From contig NZ_OBEF01000003.1 of NCBI RefSeq assembly GCF_900215375.1, positions 1-64,000 of the forward strand: a stretch of 64,000 bases of DNA, read 5' to 3'. Origin of the DNA: Enterobacter sp. CC120223-11. Its GTDB lineage: Bacteria > Pseudomonadota > Gammaproteobacteria > Enterobacterales > Enterobacteriaceae. How positions within the stretch are numbered: the first letter of the stretch is position 1; each line of letters opens with the position of its first letter. Under the pieces are notes generated by a model that worked only from the letters and a program-made list of their open reading frames with translations, had not been told where the DNA came from and made no database searches. The translations under genes and the position numbers were made by a program. Positions 56,867 to 64,000 of the stretch are shown here, one piece after another.

Positions 56867-58252
56867 ATGATGACGGATAAAGTCCGTATTGATACTTTAA
56901 GTGCTGATTCCTTACCGCAAAGCAATGATACCTATTTAACAAGACAGGCTCAGTTTGAGTCTAATGTCAGGAGTTATCCGCGTAAGCTGCCGCTGGCCAT
57001 TGCCAAAGCGCTGGGCGTCTGGATTACTGATGTTGAAAATAATCAATATCTTGACTGTCTTGCAGGCGCCGGTACCCTGGCCCTGGGTCACAATCATCCC
57101 GATGTGCTTGAAAGCATTCAACGTGTCATCACAAGTGGCTTGCCGTTACATACGCTTGACCTTACCACCCCTTTAAAAGATGCGTTTTCCGCTTATCTGC
57201 TCTCCCTGTTACCAGGGCAGGGCCGCGAATATTGCCTGCAGTTTACCGGCCCATCCGGTGCCGATGCGGTTGAAGCGGCGCTGAAGCTGGCGAAAAAAGT
57301 GACCGGACGCTCCGGCATTATCAGCTTCTCCGGCGGCTACCACGGCATGACGCACGGTGCGCTCTCCGTGACAGGTAACCTGTCGCCGAAAGAAGCCGTC
57401 AGCAACATGATGCCGGAAGTGCAGTTCCTGCCGTATCCGCACGAGTACCGCTGCCCGCTGGGCATTGGCGGCGAAGCGGGCGTGAAGGCGCTGACTTACT
57501 ATTTCGATAACCTGATTAACGACGTTGAAAGCGGCGTGCGTAAACCTGCGGCGGTGATCCTTGAAGCCGTTCAGGGCGAGGGTGGCGTGAACCCGGCCCC
57601 GGCCGAGTGGCTGCAGCGCATCCGTAAAGTGACGCAGGAAAACGGCATTCTGCTGATTATCGATGAAGTGCAGGCGGGTTTTGCGCGCACCGGTAAGCTG
57701 TTCGCCTTCGAACACGCGGGCATTGAGCCGGACATCATCGTGATGTCTAAAGCCGTCGGCGGCGGACTGCCGCTTGCGGTGTTGGGCATCAAAAAACAGT
57801 TCGACGTTTGGTCTCCGGGCCACCACACCGGCACCTTCCGCGGTAACCAGCTGGCGATGGCAACCGGCCTCACCACGCTGAAAATCCTGAAGGAAGAAGG
57901 CATTGCCGATCAGGTTGCCGCCAAAGGCGAGTGGCTGAAAGGCAAGCTGAAAGATCTGCAAAAACGCTTCCCAGTGATCGGCCACGTGCGCGGTCTGGGC
58001 CTGATGATCGGCATTGAGATCGTCAAGCCAAACGAAGCGCAGGATCACATGGGCTGCTACCCGGCAGACGGTGAACTCTCTGCCCTGCTGCAGAAGAAAT
58101 GCTTCGAAGCAGGTCTGATTCTGGAGCGCGGTGGCCGTAACGGCTGCGTGCTGCGCCTGCTGCCTTCGCTGCTGATTACCCGCGAAGAGCTGGAAATTTT
58201 CCTCGATAAGTTTGAAAACGCCCTGCTCAGCGCTGGCGTGAAGCCGGTTTGA
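56867..58252 (+). CDS. dat: diaminobutyrate--2-oxoglutarate aminotransferase Dat
   Basis: Class III PLP aminotransferase converting L-aspartate 4-semialdehyde with glutamate to L-2,4-diaminobutyrate, first step of the 1,3-diaminopropane route. The 461 residues fit the family (about 450-470). Cofactor residues: [40 protein letters not shown], and the Schiff-base K295 in [11 protein letters not shown]. Two adjacent ATGs (56867, 56870) follow GGGAG; the second has the better spacing, but the difference is one residue. ddc starts 17 bases after the stop, forming an operon. Confidence 0.92.
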   Translation: MMTDKVRIDTLSADSLPQSNDTYLTRQAQFESNVRSYPRKLPLAIAKALGVWITDVENNQYLDCLAGAGTLALGHNHPDVLESIQRVITSGLPLHTLDLTTPLKDAFSAYLLSLLPGQGREYCLQFTGPSGADAVEAALKLAKKVTGRSGIISFSGGYHGMTHGALSVTGNLSPKEAVSNMMPEVQFLPYPHEYRCPLGIGGEAGVKALTYYFDNLINDVESGVRKPAAVILEAVQGEGGVNPAPAEWLQRIRKVTQENGILLIIDEVQAGFARTGKLFAFEHAGIEPDIIVMSKAVGGGLPLAVLGIKKQFDVWSPGHHTGTFRGNQLAMATGLTTLKILKEEGIADQVAAKGEWLKGKLKDLQKRFPVIGHVRGLGLMIGIEIVKPNEAQDHMGCYPADGELSALLQKKCFEAGLILERGGRNGCVLRLLPSLLITREELEIFLDKFENALLSAGVKPV

Positions 58253-58269
58253 TCGGAGTAGACAGAAAA

Positions 58270-59733
58270 ATGTCAGACATTAATCCAATCCTTTCCGGGT
58301 CGGCGCAGAGCGTTGCTGCCTACCAGGAAGCGATCGAGCAGAGCTCCCGTGCCGTTGTCGAATGGCTCAAGCAGCCTGAGATGTACCAGGGCAAAACCGT
58401 GGAGCAGCTGCGCGAGCGTATTCAGCTGGTGTTTACGTCGGAGGGCCTGGGCAACCAGGCCGCCATCGAGCGCGCGGTGGAGTATTTCCTGAAGGACAGC
58501 CTTCTTGTCCACCACGCACAGTGTGTGGCGCACCTGCACTGCCCAAGCCTGGTGATAAGCCAGGCCGCGGAAGTACTGATCAACGCCACCAACCAGAGCA
58601 TGGACTCATGGGACCAGAGCCCGTCGGCGACCATCATTGAGGTGAAACTCATTGAATGGCTGCGCGAGCAGGTGGGTTACGCGGCGGGCGATGCAGGTGT
58701 GTTCACCAGCGGCGGCACGCAGAGTAACCTGATGGGGCTGATGCTGGCGCGTGACGCCTTCTTTGCTCGTCAGGGCCACTCCGTTCAGCAGCATGGCCTG
58801 ACCGGCAACCTCAGCAAGTTGAAGGTATTCTGCTCGAAAGAAGCGCACTTCTCGGTGCAGAAGAACATGGCGCTGATGGGGCTGGGCTACCAGTCCGTCA
58901 CGCTGATCGAGACCGATGCCTTCTCGCGCATGGACGTTGCCGACCTGAAAGCCAAACTGGCGCAGGCCAAAGCGAACGGCGAGCAGGTGATGGCAATTGT
59001 GGCCACCGCAGGCACGACCGACGCGGGTGCCATCGATCCGTTAACGGACATTGCCGCGCTGGCGAGTGAAGAAAATATCTGGATGCATGTGGATGCGGCC
59101 TGGGGCGGGGCGCTGCTGCTGTCTGAGCAGTTCCGCCACTATCTGAACGGCCTGGAGCTGGCGGATTCGGTTACCCTCGACTTCCACAAGCAGTACTTCC
59201 AGACCATCAGCTGCGGCGCTTTCCTGCTGAAGGAAGCCCGTCACTACGAGCTGATGCGCTACCAGGCGGCTTACCTGAACTCTGATTTTGACGAAGAGCA
59301 CGGCGTGCCGAACCTGGTGTCGAAATCCCTGCAGACGACGCGCCGCTTTGATGCCCTGAAACTGTGGATGGGCCTCGAAGCGCTCGGTAAAAAGCAGTAT
59401 GCCGCGATCATTGATAACGGCGTAACGCTGGCGCAGCAGGTTGCGGAATATGTGCAGGCACAGCCGGAGCTGGAACTGGTCATGACGCCGCAGCTGGCGA
59501 GCGTGCTGTTCCGCTTCCGTCCTGAGCAGCACGATCCTGCGTTCGTGGCGCTGCTGAATCAGCGTATCGGGGATGTGCTGCTGGCCTCCGGAAGCGCCAA
59601 CGTGGGCGTGACGGAAGCGAATGGCATGACCTGCCTGAAGATGACGCTGCTGAACCCGACCGTTTGCCTCGACGACGTGAAAGCGTTGCTGGAAAGCGTG
59701 AAAGCGACGGCGCAGAAACTGCTCTCCGCCTGA
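58270..59733 (+). CDS. ddc: L-2,4-diaminobutyrate decarboxylase Ddc
   Basis: PLP group II decarboxylase producing 1,3-diaminopropane. The 487 residues have the family signature TLDFHKQYFQ with the PLP lysine K307, the SGGTQSNLMGLM cofactor segment near residue 154, and a MHVDAAWGGALLL motif near 276 with the PLP-pyridine aspartate. The frame is open from a TTG at 58249 overlapping the dat stop, but the ATG at 58270 gives the natural start MSDINPILSG with GGAG upstream. Ends at a strong hairpin. With dat it forms the complete route from aspartate semialdehyde. Confidence 0.93.
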   Translation: MSDINPILSGSAQSVAAYQEAIEQSSRAVVEWLKQPEMYQGKTVEQLRERIQLVFTSEGLGNQAAIERAVEYFLKDSLLVHHAQCVAHLHCPSLVISQAAEVLINATNQSMDSWDQSPSATIIEVKLIEWLREQVGYAAGDAGVFTSGGTQSNLMGLMLARDAFFARQGHSVQQHGLTGNLSKLKVFCSKEAHFSVQKNMALMGLGYQSVTLIETDAFSRMDVADLKAKLAQAKANGEQVMAIVATAGTTDAGAIDPLTDIAALASEENIWMHVDAAWGGALLLSEQFRHYLNGLELADSVTLDFHKQYFQTISCGAFLLKEARHYELMRYQAAYLNSDFDEEHGVPNLVSKSLQTTRRFDALKLWMGLEALGKKQYAAIIDNGVTLAQQVAEYVQAQPELELVMTPQLASVLFRFRPEQHDPAFVALLNQRIGDVLLASGSANVGVTEANGMTCLKMTLLNPTVCLDDVKALLESVKATAQKLLSA

Positions 59734-59749
59734 TTCATTCCGGCAGTCT

Positions 59750-59789
59750 AAACGCCAGCCCTGGTCACCGACCGGGCTGGCGTTTTTTT
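59750..59789 (+). terminator. Terminator after ddc
   Basis: AAACGCCAGCCC / GGGCTGGCGTTT form a 12-bp stem with a 12-base loop that has its own GGT/ACC pairing, followed by a T run. Confidence 0.9.
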
Positions 59790-59796
59790 ATGCCTG

Positions 59797-60798
59797 TTAA
59801 ATGACAATCCACAGCAGAATGACGACCACGATGGCCGCAATAAGCATCAGGCCCGGTCGGGCGGACATCGCTTTCATCTGCTCGATAAACGGCGTGAACG
59901 GGTTGAAAATCGGCTGGACATAGCGGGTATCGAGCGTGTCCTGCGAGCGCTCAACGCGACGCAGGAAGACCTGATTGAGCAAATCCTGCACCTGCGCAGG
60001 TGTCAGCACGGTTTGCGGCGTGGCCTGCAAGGTTTGTTGGGCATAGTCGCGCAGGGCGTTAAACTCCTGAGCATCTAACGGCTGCTTCAGGGCGGCCTGA
60101 AGGCTGGTGAGCGTAGGCGCGGGCTGCTCGCTCAGCGTCTGACGCGCCTGAAGCCAGGTCATCAGCTGGTTGAAGTGTTTGGCCGGGATCAGCTCGCCGG
60201 TTTTGACGCCGGAAAGTTCCAGCATCGACTGCCAGATAAGCTTGCTGGATTCGCCCGTGGCGGCGGCCACTTTGGTCACCATCTGATTGAGCGTGTTGTG
60301 CTCGGCGGGCTGGAGCGGCCTGTCCGTTGCCGGGCGCTGCTGCGGCTGTGGAATGGTCAGCTGGTTGGTTTGCAGCAGTTGCAAAACCGTTTTGAGCTGA
60401 TCGGGCGTCAGCTGGCTCAGGGCTGTCTGCCCAAACTGCTGGCGAATAAAGTCGCTCACCGCCTGGCGATTGTTGCCCTGGCTTAGCAGCTCTGTCAGCT
60501 GCGCCACAACCTGACGCACTTCATGCGTCTGCTGGGCGCTCGCGAGGCGCTGATTGAGGTTCTGTTCCGCCGCCGGGAAGTGCCTTGAGAGCAGCTGCGC
60601 ATCGTTTTTCAGGCCCAGATCGTGCTTCATACCGGCCCACACCCCGGCGCTTTGCTGTGAGGTCAGCGCGATAAGTCGCGTGATAAGACGTTCGAGCACC
60701 GTGCGCTGTTGCGTGGAGAGCGGCTGGTCGCCGAGTTTGCTGGTGGGTGGTGCTTCCCCTGGAGGGCGGGCGGGCAGACCTGAAATGGGTTGCGTCAT
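59797..60798 (-). CDS. flk: flagella biosynthesis regulator Flk (RflH)
   Basis: Tail-anchored inner-membrane protein that couples flagellar ring assembly to class 3 gene expression in Salmonella. It has no signal peptide; a long Gln-rich cytoplasmic part (for example [20 protein letters not shown] and [12 protein letters not shown]) ends in a single C-terminal membrane helix ([17 protein letters not shown], about 314-333). The ATG at 60798 (MTQPISGLP), preceded by AGGA, gives 333 residues (E. coli 331). It lies beside and divergent from pdxB as in E. coli; flagellar genes are not in the window. Confidence 0.92.
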   Translation of the reverse strand: MTQPISGLPARPPGEAPPTSKLGDQPLSTQQRTVLERLITRLIALTSQQSAGVWAGMKHDLGLKNDAQLLSRHFPAAEQNLNQRLASAQQTHEVRQVVAQLTELLSQGNNRQAVSDFIRQQFGQTALSQLTPDQLKTVLQLLQTNQLTIPQPQQRPATDRPLQPAEHNTLNQMVTKVAAATGESSKLIWQSMLELSGVKTGELIPAKHFNQLMTWLQARQTLSEQPAPTLTSLQAALKQPLDAQEFNALRDYAQQTLQATPQTVLTPAQVQDLLNQVFLRRVERSQDTLDTRYVQPIFNPFTPFIEQMKAMSARPGLMLIAAIVVVILLWIVI

Positions 60799-60903
60799 GA
60801 TAAATCCTGCATGTCCGTCGGTGTTCTCAAGGCTCAGTGTTCCTGGCGGCAAGATTATGGCACACTTCCCCGGTTAACTCTCGTTTCAGACAGGTACTGT
60901 ACC

Positions 60904-62040
60904 GTGAAAATCCTTGTTGATGAAAATATGCCCTACGCCCGCGAGCTTTTTAGCCGTTTGGGTGACGTAAAGGCGGTTCCCGGCCGCCCGATTCCTCAGC
61001 ACGAGCTGGATGACGCCGATGCGCTGATGGTGCGCTCGGTCACCAAAGTGAATGAGGCACTGCTGGCCGGAAAAGGGATTAAGTTTGTCGGCACCGCCAC
61101 GGCGGGTACCGATCATGTCGATGAGAAGTGGCTGGCGCAGGCTGGGATCGGTTTTTCTGCCGCACCTGGCTGTAACGCCATTGCCGTCGTGGAATATGTT
61201 TTCTCTGCGCTGCTGATGCTGGCTGAACGCGACGGTTTCGCCCTGAAAGATCGTACCGTGGGCATCGTGGGCGTGGGCAATGTTGGCGGGCGTTTACAAA
61301 AACGTCTTGAAGCGTTGGGCATCCGTACGCTGCTTTGCGATCCGCCACGTGCTGATAACGGCGACGAAGGCGACTTCAAAAGCCTCGACGAGCTGGTTCA
61401 GCAGGCCGATGTGCTGACGTTCCACACGCCGCTGTTTAAGGACGGGCCATACAAATCGCTGCATCTGGCGGACGAGGCGCTGATTTCACGCCTGAAGCCG
61501 GGCAGCATCTTAATTAACGCCTGCCGTGGCCCGGTGGTGGATAACGCCGCGTTACTGAAATGCCTTAAGGCCGGGCAGGATTTGAGCGTAGTGCTCGACG
61601 TGTGGGAGCCGGAGCCAGATTTGAATACTGAGCTGCTCTCGCTCGTTGATATCGGCACTGCGCATATCGCCGGTTACACCCTGGAAGGGAAGGCGCGTGG
61701 CACCACGCAGGTGTTTGAGGCCTATAGCGAATTTATCGGCAAACGCCATCAGGTGGCGCTCGAAACGCTGCTGCCCGCCCCGGAATTCGGACGCATCACG
61801 TTGCACGGTGAACTCGATCAGGCGACGCTAAAAAGGCTGGTGCATTTGGTGTATGATGTGCGCCGCGATGATGCGCCGCTGCGGAAAGTGGCGGGGATCC
61901 CGGGCGAGTTCGACAAGCTGCGCAAAAATTACCTTGAGCGCCGCGAGTGGTCCTCTTTGCATGTCCTCTGCGATGACGCAAAGAGCGCTGAACTGCTGAA
62001 AAATTTGGGCTTCAACGCCGTCCATCACGCCGCGCGTTAA
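60904..62040 (+). CDS. pdxB: erythronate-4-phosphate dehydrogenase PdxB
   Basis: NAD-dependent enzyme of pyridoxal 5'-phosphate synthesis, oxidising 4-phospho-D-erythronate. The Rossmann motif [13 protein letters not shown] is near residue 121; family catalytic residues lie in [10 protein letters not shown] (Arg), and the His of the catalytic pair in [12 protein letters not shown]-preceding THIAGY-like TAHIAGY. A GTG start at 60904 ([11 protein letters not shown]) gives 378 residues, the E. coli length; earlier in-frame starts overlap flk. First gene of pdxB-usg-truA-dedA. Confidence 0.96.
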   Translation: MKILVDENMPYARELFSRLGDVKAVPGRPIPQHELDDADALMVRSVTKVNEALLAGKGIKFVGTATAGTDHVDEKWLAQAGIGFSAAPGCNAIAVVEYVFSALLMLAERDGFALKDRTVGIVGVGNVGGRLQKRLEALGIRTLLCDPPRADNGDEGDFKSLDELVQQADVLTFHTPLFKDGPYKSLHLADEALISRLKPGSILINACRGPVVDNAALLKCLKAGQDLSVVLDVWEPEPDLNTELLSLVDIGTAHIAGYTLEGKARGTTQVFEAYSEFIGKRHQVALETLLPAPEFGRITLHGELDQATLKRLVHLVYDVRRDDAPLRKVAGIPGEFDKLRKNYLERREWSSLHVLCDDAKSAELLKNLGFNAVHHAAR

Positions 62041-62107
62041 TGTCTTCTTAATACGCCCTGCCAGATACTCTGGCGGGGCGGCTATTTTATTTCTGGAGTA
62101 AACCACC

Positions 62108-63121
62108 ATGTCTGAAGGCTGGAATATTGCCGTACTGGGCGCAACGGGCGCCGTGGGTGAAGCCCTGCTCGACACTCTTGCAGAGCGCCAGTTCCCGGTG
62201 GGAGAGATTTATGGCCTGGCGCGTAGCGAAAGCGCGGGCGAGGCGCTGCGCTATGAAGGCAAAACCGTTCGCGTGCAGGACGTGGCCGAATTTGACTGGA
62301 CTCAGGTTCAGCTGGCGTTCTTTGCCGCAGGCGTTGAAGCCTCTGCGGCCTGGGCTGAAGAAGCGACCAATGCGGGCTGCCTGGTCATCGACTTAAGCGG
62401 CCTGTTCGCGCTGGAGCCAGACGTGCCGCTGGTAGTGCCTGAAGTGAACCCGTTTGTGCTGGCGGATTACCGCAACCGCAACATCGTCGCGGTGCCGGAC
62501 AGCCTGACCAGCCAGCTGCTGGCGGCGCTGAAACCGCTTATCGACGAAGGCGGCCTGTCGCGCATTACCGTGACCAGCCTGATGTCTGCCTCCGCACACG
62601 GCAAAAAGGCCGTTGACGCGCTGGCCGGGCAGAGCGCTAAACTGCTCAACGGCATTCCGATTGATGAGGACGATTTCTTCGGTCAGCAGCTGGCGTTCAA
62701 CATGCTGCCGCTGCTGGCGGATCGCGAAGGCAGCGTCACCGAAGAGCGCCGAATCGTCGATCAGGTTCGCAAGATTTTGCAGGACGAAGGCCTGATGATC
62801 TCCGCCAGCTGCGTGCGTGCGCCAGTGTTTTATGGTCACGCGCAGATGGTCAGCTTCGAAGCGATGCGTCCTCTGGCGGCGGAAGAAGCGCGTGACGCGT
62901 TTGCCCGTGGCGAAGACATTGTGCTGTCTGAAGAAAGCGATTTCCCGACTCAGGTCGCGGATGCTTCCGGCAGCGCGCATCTTTCAATTGGCTGCGTGCG
63001 CAACGACTACGGCATGCCGGAGCAGGTTCAGTTCTGGTCCGTGGCCGATAACGTTCGCTTCGGCGGCGCGCTGATGGCGGTGAAAATCGCCGAGAAACTG
63101 GTTCAGGAGTATATGTACTGA
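62108..63121 (+). CDS. usg: USG-1 protein, Asd-like without catalytic cysteine
   Basis: A 337-residue relative of aspartate-semialdehyde dehydrogenase; the same length as E. coli Usg. The nucleotide-binding [11 protein letters not shown] is at residue 11 and the overall fold is kept, but the active-site NC of true enzymes is replaced by D131-S132 in AVPDSLTSQ, so no dehydrogenase activity is expected. Function unknown. GGAG 9 bases before the ATG. The stop TGA overlaps the truA start by one base (TGATG). Confidence 0.95.
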   Translation: MSEGWNIAVLGATGAVGEALLDTLAERQFPVGEIYGLARSESAGEALRYEGKTVRVQDVAEFDWTQVQLAFFAAGVEASAAWAEEATNAGCLVIDLSGLFALEPDVPLVVPEVNPFVLADYRNRNIVAVPDSLTSQLLAALKPLIDEGGLSRITVTSLMSASAHGKKAVDALAGQSAKLLNGIPIDEDDFFGQQLAFNMLPLLADREGSVTEERRIVDQVRKILQDEGLMISASCVRAPVFYGHAQMVSFEAMRPLAAEEARDAFARGEDIVLSEESDFPTQVADASGSAHLSIGCVRNDYGMPEQVQFWSVADNVRFGGALMAVKIAEKLVQEYMY

Positions 63122-63933
63122 TGTCTGAAGTGGAATCGCTGCCACGCTTTAAAATCGCACTCGGTATCGAGTACGACGGCAGCAAATACTACGGCTGGCA
63201 GCGTCAAAACGAAGTGCGCAGCGTGCAGGAGAAGCTTGAAAAAGCGCTCTCTAAGGTGGCGGACGAGCCCATCAACGTGCTTTGTGCGGGGCGCACCGAT
63301 GCTGGTGTCCATGGCACAGGGCAGGTGGTGCACTTTGAAACCCACGCCGAGCGCAAAGACGCGGCGTGGACGCTCGGGGCGAATGCAAACTTACCCGACG
63401 ATATCGCGGTGCGTTGGGTGAAGGCGGTGCCGGATGATTTCCACGCCCGCTTCAGCGCCACCGCCCGGCGTTATCGCTACATCATCTACAATCAGCGGCT
63501 GCGTCCGGCGATTCTGGGCCAGGGCGTGACGCATTATTATCATCCTCTTGATGCAGAGAAAATGCAGCGTGCGGCCCAGAGCCTGCTCGGTGAGAATGAC
63601 TTTACCTCGTTTCGTGCGGTGCAGTGCCAGTCGCGCACGCCGTGGCGAAACGTGATGCACATTAACGTTGAACGTTACGGTGCTTATGTGGTGGTGGATA
63701 TTAAGGCCAACGCCTTTGTACATCATATGGTGCGGAACATTGTGGGCAGCCTGATGGAAGTGGGTGCCGGAAACCAGCCGGAGAGCTGGATTGCAGACCT
63801 GCTGGCAGCGAAGGACAGAACGCTTGCGGCAGCGACGGCGAAAGCGGAAGGGCTGTATCTCGTTGCGGTGGATTATCCGCAGCGATTCGACCTTCCCAAA
63901 CCGCCAATGGGCCCGCTTTTTTTAGCGGACTAA
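63121..63933 (+). CDS. truA: tRNA pseudouridine(38-40) synthase TruA
   Basis: Cytoplasmic enzyme isomerising uridines 38-40 in the anticodon stem of many tRNAs. The catalytic aspartate is D60 in [14 protein letters not shown], and the family's [14 protein letters not shown] and [13 protein letters not shown] segments follow. The 270 residues equal the E. coli length. The start is coupled to usg. dedA begins 25 bases downstream in the same operon. Confidence 0.98.
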   Translation: MSEVESLPRFKIALGIEYDGSKYYGWQRQNEVRSVQEKLEKALSKVADEPINVLCAGRTDAGVHGTGQVVHFETHAERKDAAWTLGANANLPDDIAVRWVKAVPDDFHARFSATARRYRYIIYNQRLRPAILGQGVTHYYHPLDAEKMQRAAQSLLGENDFTSFRAVQCQSRTPWRNVMHINVERYGAYVVVDIKANAFVHHMVRNIVGSLMEVGAGNQPESWIADLLAAKDRTLAAATAKAEGLYLVAVDYPQRFDLPKPPMGPLFLAD

Positions 63934-63958
63934 TGCAGTCACTTAAGGTTAAGCAACT

Positions 63959-64000
63959 ATGGATCTGATTCGCTTTCTGATTGATTTTATTTTGCATATT
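63959..64000 (+). CDS. dedA: DedA family membrane protein, start only
   Basis: The first 14 codons read MDLIRFLIDFILHI, matching the N terminus of E. coli DedA except for one residue; the rest lies beyond the window. It is in the usual place after truA. DedA proteins are inner-membrane proteins involved in envelope lipid handling and membrane energetics. Confidence 0.88.
   Translation, partial: MDLIRFLIDFILHI

Overview
The window is chromosomal DNA from a gamma-proteobacterium of the Enterobacterales, most likely Enterobacter or a close relative such as Lelliottia or Leclercia. Most genes align in product, length and order with the alaXW-nupC-mntH-glk-alaC-argW-mlaA-fadL-fadIJ-sixA-aroC-mnmC-fabB-pdxB-truA stretch of Escherichia coli. 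The additions fit Enterobacter: ipdC (indolepyruvate decarboxylase), a dat-ddc pair for 1,3-diaminopropane, and an nfrBA locus at this place. Identifications come from reading the sequence and remembered family knowledge; no database search was run.

Layout. 1-13.5 kb: end of a tRNA-Ala, the c-di-GMP phosphodiesterase pdeA, nupC, mntH with Fur and MntR sites, ypeC, an aldo/keto reductase, ipdC with a TyrR-like box, the CLC-type channel yfeO, glk with a Cra-like box, and the pyruvate-sensing pair ypdAB. 13.9-23 kb: alaC, the 23-residue ypdK, then a leftward cluster of a putative outer-membrane barrel, nfrB, nfrA and a DUF4434 gene, matching the phage-N4 receptor/exopolysaccharide export system. 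23.05-32.19 kb: an island bounded by a perfect 25-bp direct repeat, one copy being the 3' end of tRNA-Arg(CCU) (argW). It carries a type I restriction-modification system (hsdR, hsdM, hsdS, type IB-like) flanked by two further PD-(D/E)XK nuclease-like genes and an unknown gene, with no integrase. 32.3-46 kb: yfdC, mlaA, fadL, yfcZ, fadIJ, sixA, smrB, prmB-aroC-mepA-yfcA-epmC-yfcL. 46-51.4 kb: a sugar-catabolic cassette (GH88 hydrolase, LacY-like transporter, DUF2264 protein) with a divergent AraC regulator. 51.4-64 kb: mnmC, fabB (FadR and FabR sites), a second aspartokinase divergent from dat-ddc, flk, and pdxB-usg-truA-dedA.

How the parts may work together. FadR/FabR-type operators at fadL, fadI and fabB tie fatty-acid uptake, oxidation and unsaturated synthesis to one regulatory logic. 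The aspartokinase next to dat-ddc may supply aspartate semialdehyde for diaminobutyrate and 1,3-diaminopropane. NfrB carries C-terminal MshEN-like motifs, so it may respond to c-di-GMP, and pdeA lies 17 kb away. The points most worth following up are the integrase-less argW defence island with its accessory nucleases, the nfr cluster with its extra outer-membrane gene, the glucuronide cassette, and the diaminopropane locus with its long structured leader.
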